DNA from: Leptidea sinapis
Taxonomy: Eukaryota > Arthropoda > Insecta > Lepidoptera > Pieridae
NCBI RefSeq assembly: GCF_905404315.1
Contig: NC_066268.1
Coordinates: 11,012,001 to 11,076,000 of the forward strand
Length of the DNA: 64,000 bases
Direction of reading: 5' to 3'
The notes beneath the pieces were generated by a model. The model ran no database searches, was not told where the DNA came from, and was given only the letters and a program-made list of their open reading frames with translations. The position numbers and the translations under genes are program-made. Each line of letters starts with the position of its first letter. Position 1 is the stretch's first letter. Below are positions 30,156 to 41,028 of the stretch, in pieces.

Positions 30156-32449
30156 CGCCAGGGTATCGCCCAATTCAATCGCAGGGTTCACTTCCGCATG
30201 AAAATCAACGAATCAAATCACGGTTTATATTATGGATCTGGTGGTTTTGCTTAGTTTTTATGAATGTCAAATGCAGTTTGCGTTACATTTACTGATACAT
30301 GTATTTGACCGTGGACGCCAATAGAAGGCAGCCAACCCAACTCGCACAGCGCAGCACCGCGCCCAGACATGTACATAGTTCGGTTAAATGTCAGTGAATG
30401 TAACTTATACATTAACATTATATATATGTATATTATATAGTTCGTTTGTAAGGGAAGCGTTATTGATAGGATGTTCGGCGAGATCTTTTAGTTTTTGGGC
30501 CCCTTCTACCGAACTCGGATGTACCATATTAATGTTTAACTTTAACATTTATTTTCCATTCGCGCTTAATGAAACGGAGACAGTATCTATTAGTTGTTAT
30601 AATTCTTACTATACTATAAAATATTTACTCTTAGAGTATCTCTTTGTTTAAAAACGTATTAACGGTTACGGTTTGCAACGATAAACAAATGCTTTAATAT
30701 CAAATGACATTTTTACCGTTATATATTTATTCTCTCGGGGATAGCATAATTCTTTTTTATTTTATTTAATTATTATGTCGTCGATATAAATCCGGGTGAG
30801 GCGATAGCGGGCCTCGATCGCATTCCAATGGGGAGTCTCATGTGAGAGCTTCAACTCTGTAATATATTACAGGCGAATGTTTTATTTTACTCGTTCACAT
30901 ATTGAGAATTGTAGCAAGACCAATTACCGTCGCCCTACACATATTTGATGATACGCATTCTTGATGTCAGTATAGAGTGATAAACATTTGAAGTGCGTTT
31001 CTCGTGTTTGAGCAGAGTTGAAGGTCGGAAGTGGCCGCGTTGTTGTCGGTGTGAGTTTGTATAGTTGTCTAAGCAGAACTTTAATTTCAAATTAATGAAA
31101 ACATCCTTGCAGTGACAAAGAATTTGCGTTTGCAATTAAATTTTTCGTGGATTAGGTTAACTACGGCATCTATTATAAAATTCATTATAAGCGAACGGAG
31201 GTGTAAACCCACACGTAAGTCGCGACGCGGTCACGTGCTCGCCCCTAACTTTAGTATTCGTCGTATGGAGATTCTAAAATTTAGAGAAAAAATGAACCAC
31301 GAGATGCATTTGACGTTAGATCTTCTGATACATGAAATAACTTAATAAACTAATTTTTCTACTTAGGCTTACTTACAATGTAATCAGTTGAGCGACTCGC
31401 TTCATTCTGTGATGGAACGTCCTTAGACACCCGCGACCTGTTTGGAACAGCGGGACGTCGCACCACACAATGTGCAATGTTTTAGCTGTAACGAGACCGC
31501 TCCGCGTTCGTCTAATTTTTTTGTTTTTCTGGTACCAATTTGTTTTAGAAATAATTCGATGCAACCCTTGAAGTTCAATATTATCTAACTATATCTATAT
31601 AGTACTTCATTGTACACAAATATAAATACACCCACTCTCCTTCCTGTATTCTAAAATGTATTTCAATTTTCCATTGACATTTGACCCCAGCATCGTCACT
31701 AACATGATGCACTCAACACAAGATTTAATCATGGGGTTAGCTCTTGTCTTGATTAAGCTCATTTAGTCTGTACTCTTAACATATGACAACTATTCGGCGT
31801 AGGTATTGTCCCTTAGTGCGTTAGTGAGCTAGACGCTGTCTTTGTGTAATGTGTCAAACCTGAGAAAAACAGGCGCCAAAAAACTCAGAAGGACATCTAA
31901 AACCACAAATATCCAGGTGCTTTCATAGATTCATTCATAAAAAAATATTCAAAAATAGTTCCCTCGATAATAGCAGCTGTAATGTTACGAATTGAACACG
32001 TGGACAGTAAAATGGCAGACACGGAGCGGTCTTTGATAATGTTCAGATTAGAGTAAATATAGTGAAAAGTAAACATATATTGTGTATTATTAATTAAATG
32101 AAATGAAATCATGCGGAACGTTGATCATGTTCTATGTTTTTGTATTGTGTAAATATTTTGGATTTATTAAGATTATTATATTGAATAAAAAAAATACTGT
32201 AAATTATTGTGTTTGTTTATTTCGTATAGTTTATAAGTCATGTGTGATCCTCATGGATCACTTCAGCCCTTGAAATTTTGTGAATATCTATGTTAAATAG
32301 TAAATTCGAAACACACAAGTAAAACTGTTCTTCTTTCCATGTGTTTGTGCTTAGATAAAATTATATACATCTAGAATCTAGATAGAGCCGTTTGTTGCTA
32401 GACAACTGATGAAAATAGGCCAGGTTTATAACTTACGTGTGCGTGACAA
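30156..32449. other. Gene-free AT-rich sequence
   Basis: No complete element recognised. 32350-32455 shares text with 7090-7230 (GATAGAGCC.. TTGCTGCCAGACAA / TTGTTGCTAGACAA and GTGTGCGTGACAAGC), so both belong to one old dispersed repeat. Short ORFs lack motifs. Confidence 0.4.
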
Positions 32450-32567
32450 GCAATGTTCCTCAAAAAAAAACAAAATAAACTTTTCACTTCTGTCATCATA
32501 CGACTTCGCTTGGGATTTGTCTGTTCCCCAGTATTTTTGGCCAAGATCCGGGTAAGGGACCATTCTA

Positions 32568-33862
32568 CGAGGGGCGGTCAAAAAGTTCGCGGAATGGCGG
32601 GGTTGGCGGGGGTGAGGTCGCTCCTCCAGGTAGCCGCTACTTGAGTAACTCATAATTACTATATATGCCAATTTCTAGCCTAATTGGGTCATTAGCTTTC
32701 GAGTTACAAACGAGTGAACAAGTAAATCGGGAACAAACTAGCCACTATGGAGAAAATTGAACATCGCGCCGTCGTAAAGTTCCTCACCAAACAAGGAAAA
32801 ACGCCTCAAACTATTTTGCAAGAGATGTTAGCTGTTTACGGAGACTCTGCTCCTGGTAAAACCATGATTTACAAATGGCACGGCCTTTTCAAGCAAGGAA
32901 GGGAGTCAATTGAAGATGATCCTCGACCTGGACGGCCCATTGAGGCCACTACGCCGGAAATCATTGAAAAAGTTGAAAAACTTGTATTGGAAGACGGAAG
33001 GTTGAAGAAGAAACAACTTGCAGCATCAGTTGGAGTATCAGAAACCACAATTTTAAATATTCTTCATCAACATCTTGGCATGAGTAAAGTGTGTTCAAGG
33101 TGGGTCCCGAGAATGCTCACGCCGCTGCAAAAACGTGAGCGCGTCAACTGTTCCCGCGAGTATTTGGACCGCTGTGGAGAAGTTAGGGAAGAAATTATGG
33201 CCCGAATTGTAACCGGTGATGAAACTTGGGTTCACCACTATGAGCCTGAGTCAAAGCAGGAGTCGATGCAGTGGCACAAAAAAGGCACACCACCCCCAAA
33301 AAAATTTAAAGTGTCGCAATCGGCCGGAAAGATCATGGCGACTATTTTTTGGGATACTGAAGGTATTCTTTTGATCGATTATAAAGAACGTGGTGTTTCT
33401 ATAACGGGAGAGTACTACGCTTCCCTATTGGACCGATTAAAAGAAGCTATTAAAGAAAAAAGAAGAGGAAAACTGACAAAAGGTGTACTCCTTTTGCACG
33501 ACAACGCGCCCGTTCACACGAGTCATGTTGCGACGGCTGCCATTCATCGATGCGGTTTTGAACAACTACGCCATCCACCCTACAGTCCAGACCTGGCCCC
33601 TAGCGATTTTTATTTATTCCCAAAGATGAAGAAAGAGCTGCGTGGAAAAAAATTTAGAGACGATGATGAAGTCAAGTCGGCGATTTCGGCGTATTTTGAC
33701 GCCCAAGACAAAACCTATTTTTTCGACGGTATTAATAAGTTATATGCCAGATCCCAAAAATGTATTCGTGTTAAGGGGGAATATATTGAAAAGGAAAAAT
33801 AACATAATGTATCATTTCATCTTTTTTCCCAGTCATTCCGCGAACTTTTTGACCTCCCCTCG
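32568..33862 (+). mobile_element. Complete mariner element, 1295 bp, apparently intact
   Basis: TIRs of about 29 bp (CGAGGGGCGGTCAAAAAGTT at the left; reverse-complement right end CGAGGGGAGGTCAAAAAGTT) differ at one position and are flanked by TA on both sides (32566-32567, 33863-33864). The single ORF inside is full length with no stop or frameshift. It sits inside an older reverse-transcriptase fragment that resumes on the other side (see nested insertion). Near-perfect TIRs and an open ORF argue for recent arrival. Confidence 0.95.
32747..33802 (+). CDS. mariner transposase, 351 aa, DD34D
   Basis: The full-length mariner transposase cuts and pastes its own element at TA sites. It has an N-terminal helix-turn-helix region (residues 1-110, ending with VGVSETTILNILHQHLG) and a linker motif WVPRML at about 119-124, which differs from the usual WVPHEL. 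The catalytic triad is D158 (VTGDETWV), D252 (LLHDNAPVHTS) and D287 (YSPDLAPSDFYLFP). There are 34 residues between the second and third Asp, the DD34D signature. The start at 32747 is preceded by an 179-bp 5' segment after the left TIR start, usual for mariners. All three catalytic residues are present, so activity is possible; the altered WVPHEL motif is the one feature that may weaken it. Confidence 0.95.
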   Translation: MEKIEHRAVVKFLTKQGKTPQTILQEMLAVYGDSAPGKTMIYKWHGLFKQGRESIEDDPRPGRPIEATTPEIIEKVEKLVLEDGRLKKKQLAASVGVSETTILNILHQHLGMSKVCSRWVPRMLTPLQKRERVNCSREYLDRCGEVREEIMARIVTGDETWVHHYEPESKQESMQWHKKGTPPPKKFKVSQSAGKIMATIFWDTEGILLIDYKERGVSITGEYYASLLDRLKEAIKEKRRGKLTKGVLLLHDNAPVHTSHVATAAIHRCGFEQLRHPPYSPDLAPSDFYLFPKMKKELRGKKFRDDDEVKSAISAYFDAQDKTYFFDGINKLYARSQKCIRVKGEYIEKEK

Positions 33863-35154
33863 TATATGTGAATGTGGCCTTGAGGAAGGTACTCTTGAAC
33901 ATATTTTTTTCTATTGCCCTAAATTGTCAATTCCTTTATATGACCTTCTACCGAAGGATATCCCTCGCCCCATCAACATCCCTTTTCTTCTTACTTTATG
34001 CCATTCCCCTTTCATAAAGATTCTTTACAAATTTATCTCCCGCAATAATATTAAATTGCAATTTCTATCCTCCATACTTTCTTCGCTTCTATTAGGCACA
34101 TATTTATATTATACACATTTCTCCCTTAAACTTAGATTAGATACTAACAAGGTAGTTAATATTGTTGTGTTATGGGTGTTTATTACTAACCGTACTAACT
34201 CTTGTTGCCTATTCTTCAGTTCACAAAAAAACCACAGCTATATCAACCGATCATTTCCTTTTAAATCAGCTCTTTATATACTTCAATCAGCTAAATTAAA
34301 ATAAAAAATCTCTCCACCTTGACGTTGGCCGAATCGTCGACATTCAGTCGACGGAGCCAGTTATATAACAAAAAAAAATTGATCTAAGGTTAGAAGCAAT
34401 ATAGGTACACTAACGGACCCGACATTTTTGAATAAGCCGTAATATTTCTGTAAATATTTTTTTGTTAAAACGTAATTTAAATATCGAAATGTTATAAGAT
34501 GTACAGTTATTACTAATTTACAATTCGACCAATCGATAGTGTGCATGTGTTTACGAATCTTTACGACTATGGTTAGATAGCTCTACCCATTTGTTCATTT
34601 ACCTAATGTCCCATTTTAGCGCCACGCTATATGAAGATGTACCACAGCCCAACGAGACATACTAACTCGACTGGCCGATTATACGTAATAAACACAATTT
34701 CCAGGAAATTCGCTAATGAGACTATTTCTATGCACACATTACATTATCAAGATATCTCTAAACGATTTTCTACGGCACTAGAGTCAACTCACCTAGAGTT
34801 ATAAATAGCGCCAATTGTCCTTTCTGCACTCTGTAGCACAAAAATCAACCAACACAGAGTGGTCAACCCATAAGATATCGCTTTTGCATGAAAATCTTTT
34901 GTACTGAACTCCACAAACGTACAAGTTCGGTTATAGTAGAGGATCGCCGGCTGGGCAACACAATTGGGTAGAAGAATGGCGTCTGTTTATTATTAGGTAT
35001 GGGCCATGGGGCCAGATACTTCACGTACAGCATTGGCCATAAAATCTCCGATTTTACGCTAGTGCAGATGGACAATTCAATGTGATCCTTTGAATTTATT
35101 GAATAAATATATTCTGCCAGGGAGTTTTGCATGTGTAACGATTATGCAACATAA

Positions 35155-35262
35155 GAGAGAGAGCGCCATTTGTTTCCGAAGCGGTAGTAGTATCTAGTAT
35201 AGTAGAAATGACATCAAAAAGAATTCTAAAGGAATCAATTTTGAGAAAGAAATGCCTTTTAA
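35155..35262 (+). mobile_element. LINE family L-B 3' UTR fragment
   Basis: AGAGAGAGCGCCATTTGTTT to GGAATCAATTTTGAGAAAGA and AATGCCTTTT matches 8712-8818 closely, with only the last 110 bp retained. Confidence 0.7.
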
Positions 35263-35461
35263 GTAAATCTTGACTCTATTAATATAAAAACATTGAATAT
35301 TTAGTCCATCTACTCAATAGGAAACATTTTATTTTTATTGAAGTTTATTCAAAACAGCAAACAAATAGTTTTGACTACCAAGTTGCTTTCTAACATATAG
35401 GTTATTATTTTTAAGTGTTATCCCTCACTTCAGGGACTTCCACTTGTGCCAAAATATGCGA

Positions 35462-35548
35462 ACGATGCGGGACTCGAAGCCACGCCCACGGGTCAGGTCC
35501 GAGTAACACATTGATCGATGTTTTGCTCAACGTTCATAAGTTTTGATA
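35462..35548 (-). mobile_element. Diverged tRNA-like SINE head (family S-C)
   Basis: GAACGATGCGGGACTCGAAG matches the S-C head on the minus strand; the downstream part (GGTCAGGTCCGAGTAACACA) is diverged. It is probably an old copy. Confidence 0.5.
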
Positions 35549-35877
35549 CAAATTAAATTTTGAAATAGCGTTTTGTCATTGGAATATCCTATGAGGTTAT
35601 TTCGGCAAAGTAAAAGTCAAAACTGTTTAAATAAATTTAATTACTGTATGTACTACGCAAACACATAAAAATAATAGCTAAAAGGTATGTATACTTTCAC
35701 ATTAATTATTTTAATACAAATATTGCGTACGAAAAATATATAATTAGCGACTATCTATTTGTATCTTCATCAGAATTGCTTCATACTTCTCTAATGGGTT
35801 ACAAATTGAGTTATATTAAAGTATAAATATATATAATATACTAATGACTTCATGTCACTGACCACGACAAGTGTAAT

Positions 35878-36321
35878 GGTCATAGCTCATTACACCTACC
35901 CGGCAACAGCCGTATTGGTATACGGCTTCGCCGTTTTTTGTCACCAATGAGCGTCGCGAGTTCCACACGGAACTAGTGGTGGTTGTTTTTTTTTATTGAT
36001 TGCGGAGAGCCTTCTGTATTTGTCCTATTACATATTCTTTGGCGTCATCGACAACTCGCATCGCATAGCAATAACTCCCTAGTGTACCTACTTTATGATA
36101 CTATAAGATACTTGTTTCAAAATTAAGAATAATATTAAATAGCATCTCAACACATATTCAGGACCCATGCGATGCGGGGACAATGTGCAGTTAAAACAAA
36201 AAAAACATGCGGGCAGGTAGGCGCGCGAAGAGTTCCGGTGACGTTACGGATCAAATGTAGTGAGCGTTTATACTTTATCCGGTGCGGGTTAAGTGATGGA
36301 TTGATCTAATGAGCTATGACC
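35878..36321. mobile_element. Element bounded by exact 15-bp inverted ends
   Basis: GGTCATAGCTCATTA at 35878-35892 and TAATGAGCTATGACC at 36307-36321. Inside is a palindromic GCCGTATTGGTATACGGC near 35908 and GC-rich patches. No ORF. Confidence 0.5.
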
Positions 36322-37800
36322 TTAATTTGGCACTTAAAATGAGGATATAAGTTATGGCTTAAATATATTAGTAACCATTTATATGTATATTAACATTCTT
36401 TCGTTTTTTTTCGCCACACGCATTGATTACAATTTATGTCCGCCATTTTGGCGCTGAAAGCATTTGTGACTCTAGTGAGTGTTTTCGAACTAATACAATA
36501 ATTTATGTTGTATCTGTCACTGCATGTATCTGTCCAGCGCCGTATACTGTAAAGGTGCGTTCTGCATATTGTAGTATATGTTGCACATGTGCAGTGCTCA
36601 CCTCAGAAGGTATGCGCAGTCAAAACCGCAAATTCAAACACAACACTTGACTATTTCGATAGTAAAATTCCAAATGGCAAATAGTCAGGTTTAAATAGTT
36701 ATAAGCATAATAAAGTTTTATCGCCCAACACACAGTTAGGGTTATAGGAATAAGTTTTCTAATACCTGCATTTGAGGCTTAATTATAACTTGCTGTAATT
36801 AAGTACATTATAAGCACTTATGTTAATATTTAACACAACAAATAGAGAATATTGTAACATGTTTTTAGCGCTCATTGATTGCAGTTGCAGTTTCAACCGA
36901 CGTTTCCGTCCGTCTTTCCCCCGCGACTGGGTCACCTAGTTGTCAGTGATCTCAATAATAATTAATTCGGTTTAAATACTTGACAGGTGACAGGTGCATA
37001 ACTTATAGGAGGTACTGTAAACTAACAAATGCATATGACTAGTTTCTCACCATTACTTCAGAAAATGAGTCGTGTCATATTACTGATGAATTGGTATTAA
37101 CTTTTAACGGTTGTATTGACACCATTTGGAATGGCGTTTTTTGCGCAAGACTTTATAACAATAAAACTGTATCAAAACACAGCTTACTTTCCTTTGTAAA
37201 TTGTTGACATATTCATAAAATGATCTTTTCCAATTAGTTGCTGTTAAACACGTTAAGCTTGTTTCGTAAGATTCAGATCTTCGTGCGATCTTTTGCGATC
37301 ACGTAAGGGTAATTAAAATTTTGTTACCCAAATAAATAATTTGTTTGAAAATTTAAATTACTTATTTAAGTAGTTCTATCGGTGTGTTCATTAAGTGTCG
37401 CCATTGAAGCGTCACGCTGTATATATTATTATATAATAATAATAATTTAAATGCAACAGGGAGTGATTGGCAAATTAATAGACAAAAAGAAATTTTTAGT
37501 AGGTACTTGGTATAATTTTCCATCTGAAAACATATGAAAAATAACCAAAAATATGGCAACCTGATATAAATTTAACTGACAAAAGAGCTTCTTCTTTCAT
37601 AGAAGAATGTAATGAAATATTGTTTCATGATCATATTTTAATTATTTTACTTATAAAAGTTAAATATTATATTGACATTAATATTAAACAATATTGTTAG
37701 CAACATACATGGTGTGCGTGCTTGTTTCGTTATTTGTGCAACACGAGCCACGGTAACACTCGCCACTTGGTCACGCTTCCGAATAACGAATTGTATTATG
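36322..37800. other. Gene-free AT-rich sequence
   Basis: Nothing recognised; the 75-codon plus ORF at 36423-36650 is Cys-rich but has no repeat spacing or signal peptide and is probably chance. Confidence 0.4.
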
Positions 37801-37801
37801 A

Positions 37802-38016
37802 CCCATATAGCCCAGTGGTTGGTGATCCTGCCTGCAAGTTCCCAAGCTCGAATCCCGGTAGGTGCAAACATTTAAATGATGAATGTTTCCAAGTCATGGA
37901 TGTTTTTATGTATGTTTAAGTATGTAAGTATATTTCATTAAATGTATCGTTGTCTTGTACCCATGGTACAAGCTATTCCTAGTTTGGGAAAGATTTGTGT
38001 AAAAGTGTGTCTAAAT
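37802..38016 (+). mobile_element. tRNA-derived SINE (family S-B), diverged copy
   Basis: CCATATAGCCCAGTGGTTGG (A-box region), AGCTCGAATCCCGGTAGGTG (B box region) and AAGATTTGTGTAAAAGTGTG near the 3' end. It is more diverged than the other three copies. Confidence 0.75.
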
Positions 38017-38144
38017 TATGTTATCATTGTAAGAACTTAATGGCACATTGCTCTCAAAGGGTAGTATTAATGATTACTACGAGGGTGTGGTTTGTAGCCT
38101 CAAACGACCAGAGTAGGGAAATCATACTTTCGTCCCAATGATAC

Positions 38145-38205
38145 ATTGACAAAGGCCTTCACTGCTGTGGACGTCTTCCGGCTGACGATGATGGCGATGA
38201 TGAGA
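38145..38205 (+). mobile_element. Family G fragment
   Basis: Ends in a GATGATGGCGATGATGAGAT tail. It abuts the direct repeat that borders the 44-bp TIR element. Confidence 0.55.
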
Positions 38206-38215
38206 TAACAACGTG

Positions 38216-38405
38216 TATACAAATGATTTAGGTTTTCTTTAGTGTTAATTCCGCCAATAGACTCCAGGTTTTAGTCTCGCGCCAGATTTTGGCGAGACAA
38301 CACGTCCTGAGGATGCCTCGTGTAGAGGCGAAACACGTGTCGAATTGTTTTTAAAAACAAATATTGGCGGAATTAACACTAAAGAAAACCTAAATCATTT
38401 GTATA
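38216..38405. mobile_element. Foldback element with perfect 44-bp terminal inverted repeats
   Basis: The arms at 38216-38259 (TATACAAATGATTTAGGTTT to CCGCCAATA) and 38362-38405 are exact inverted copies over 44 bp, around 102 bp that include GAGGCGAAACACGTGTCG. A 13-bp direct repeat TAACAACGTGTAT stands at 38205-38217 and 38450-38462, suggesting the mobile unit reaches to about 38450. There is no coding capacity. Confidence 0.85.
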
Positions 38406-38462
38406 ATTATGGATTTCCGCAAAGTAACGCCTAATTCAATAAATTTTCTAACAACGTGTATT

Positions 38463-40401
38463 CAATGGAGAAGGACGCGTCCAACCATTGATCAAACCGA
38501 TCAAAATTACCAATAACCATTAGAATTTATTGCCCGGACTGGTCATGCGATACATTATACAGGGTGTCCCAAAGTTATGGGACATGAAGGGGAAGTACCT
38601 TAAATATCGTAGATAGGGTATTTTACTGAAAGAAGACTTTATGTTATTTTTAAAAGTTAGTAATTCTGCATTCAAAGATTTTCTAAAAATTATTTGCCTC
38701 GTCTGGGACTCGAACCGACTTAAATGTACAAAAAAAAACATCCCAATGCCAATTACAATTATAGTATAATGTTTTTTCAGCCTTTGAATCATTTATTAAA
38801 ATGGCTTTCTTCTTCTTTTGGCATTTGAAGCTCCAGGGCACCCCTGCATGTATATGCGTAGTATTCTTAAACCTGTACTACCTATATACTACTACCATTA
38901 CTACACGGCCTGCAATCGGGAAGAGGCCTGTTCCCGGCTGTAGGCCTGTTGCTTCCAATGCCGCGCGGCCGCCGCCGTGATATTTCCACGTCGCCGCCCG
39001 CGGTTCTGGCAAACCCACTCTGTCTCTTCCAAAATGGACGACAGGCAGTGGGACTTAGATTGTAGATAATTATAGATTACATATTATGATGTCGAGTGGT
39101 GACTCGATCTGGGCGCGGTGACCTTCACAACTTCTGTCTGTCTAAGATTAAGTTTTTCTTTTTATTTGTATTTTATACAGAAAAATGATTGAATGGCGGG
39201 ACATATTTAACTAGCTACAAACCACCACATGATTATTTATTGAGTTCATTCATTCAATTCTTACATAACACAATTGAGTAGTTTCAATATTAGTTTATTA
39301 AGATGATTAACATAAGATTAGCATAGTTTCTTGAAATAAAAGTCGAGTGTGATTAGTACGTAAAAAGAAAAGAAAAAAACTTTGCCTATTATGCCTTTTC
39401 AAAAATACCTTTAAACCTTCCAACTGCTTCAGCCAGTCAAGTATGTATATAAAATCGTATATCAATAATTAGTCTAAACACTTCAAGATAATATATATTC
39501 AATATTATTGATAGATTAATTAATATTAATTATTAAATTAATACATTAAGTATGGGTTAGGCTGTTTTTGGTACTAAATCTAATTATTATTAATATATAA
39601 TATATTTTTACATTAAGTAGCTCATAAGTATTCAAATTGAAATTGTAAATATGAAGATGAAAATTAAATTCTCAAACATCAAAAAACGAATGTCCGAAAG
39701 ACACAATATCCAACTGTACAATTATTACATCTCACCGGAACCAATATCAATAATGCTATTTATAAAATACAAAACGTTTAATCGCTAAAATACGTTTTGT
39801 TTCAAAATAATTATGTTAAAATTTCATTCGTATTCAATATTCGGTTACATAGTTATTGAAAATTGATTTAGTTATTATTGTCTTAAGTACCTACGAATTG
39901 TATCTTTGAATATGAGTCTTACAAAGTATAGTAGAGTTTTATTTAACATTTACATCACAATTTACACAGTGAACCTCGAAATACCAAAAATAAATTATAA
40001 ATTCAGTGTTTGTCACATTCCCACGACGGTTTATGACATGTGTCATGTATGTTGATAAATAATTCAAAATATTTCTCCTGATCAACGCCGTCATAATAAG
40101 AAACCTATTCAGTAATTTACTTAAAATATTCTAAATACATAATACGGTATTAATATAATGGTGCGTACAGATTGGTGAGACGTAACATGAAGTGTATCGC
40201 TGCAATGTATCATGAAAGGTACAAACATACTTTGTAACAATTTCTTATGTGCATTTCACGCACACGCTACGAGCATTACAAACAGCGGTGTTTCGAACGA
40301 ACACAAAGGGACGCGTTTGCGGTTGAACGGCAGAAAAAACGTAAGCGGGAGATTTATTTATTAAGGAAACAAACAGATACATCACTATAGTAATATATAT
40401 A
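38463..40401. other. Gene-free sequence with one GC-rich patch
   Basis: 38905-39065 is GC-rich (GGCCTGCAATCGGGAAGAGG, GCCGCGCGGCCGCCGCCGTG) and looks like part of a LINE or dispersed repeat, but no frame stays open. The rest is AT-rich without features. Confidence 0.4.
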
Positions 40402-40772
40402 ATAACTAGCATACCCGACAGACGTTGTTCTGTAGATAATAAAAAAAAAATACTGTTTTATAGGAATTTGCCAATAATAATATTTCAAAATATCAAGATT
40501 TATTTCGTAAAAAATGCTCCCTGTTGTTATATTGAAATTGTTTCACAGTGGAACTGTCAAACCGTGTGTCACTTAATTCTCTCATAGAAAATATGTCCAT
40601 ATTGAAAGTAAAAATAATTATGGGTCCCAAATCGAAATAAAAACTATCCTATCTCTCAAGTTGGACTAAACTGCACTCTATGAAGTAATACCCATTAAAA
40701 TCCATTCATTAGTTTAGGAGTCCATCGCGAACAAACAATGTGTCACGTAATATATATTAAAGATATAGGTTC
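40402..40772 (+). mobile_element. Diverged family R copy
   Basis: AACTAGCATACCCGACAGAC GTTGTTCTG at the start and CGCGAACAAACAA then ATTAAAGATA at the end parallel the 6058-6416 copy. The interior is strongly diverged. Confidence 0.5.
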
Positions 40773-41028
40773 GTAGTAAATGCGCAGTATGAGCGCGGTT
40801 TGTATCCACGCTTGGAGCGAACATGAAAGGTTGAATGATACATTTCATGTTACGTTTCACTAGTCTGTACCCACCTTAATATAGTTATATTGATTATGGC
40901 AGCGTTTTATATTACAATTTCTAATCAGTTAAATATCCAATTCGGGTTGTTTTGTAAAGATATCTTTTGTTTTACCGTTCTGTTCAACGGAGTGGCACGA
41001 GGCGTTACCGACTAGTATCTCGCAGCTC

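Larger units (their letters stand above)
32470..34372 (+). pseudogene. Non-LTR reverse transcriptase C-terminal fragment split by the mariner
   Basis: Left of the mariner, 32450-32567 reads LFTSVIIRLRLGFVCSPVFL then AKIRVRDHS. Right of it, 33865-34303 continues with MCECGLEEGTLEHIFFYCPK then LSIPLYDLLPKDI and beyond to a TAA. Joining across the mariner gives the cysteine-rich C-terminal tail typical of jockey-like reverse transcriptases (CxCG...TLEHIFFxC). A short 3' UTR ends in an A-run near 34364-34372. The catalytic RT domain is absent: a 5'-truncated copy that later received the mariner. Confidence 0.75.

Noticed and set aside
34863..35132. 89-codon minus ORF (MQNSLAEYIYSINSKD...)
   Set aside because: No recognisable domain or splice context; not strong enough to call a gene.
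36423..36650. Cys-rich 75-codon plus ORF as a small secreted peptide
   Set aside because: No signal peptide, irregular Cys spacing and no supporting context.
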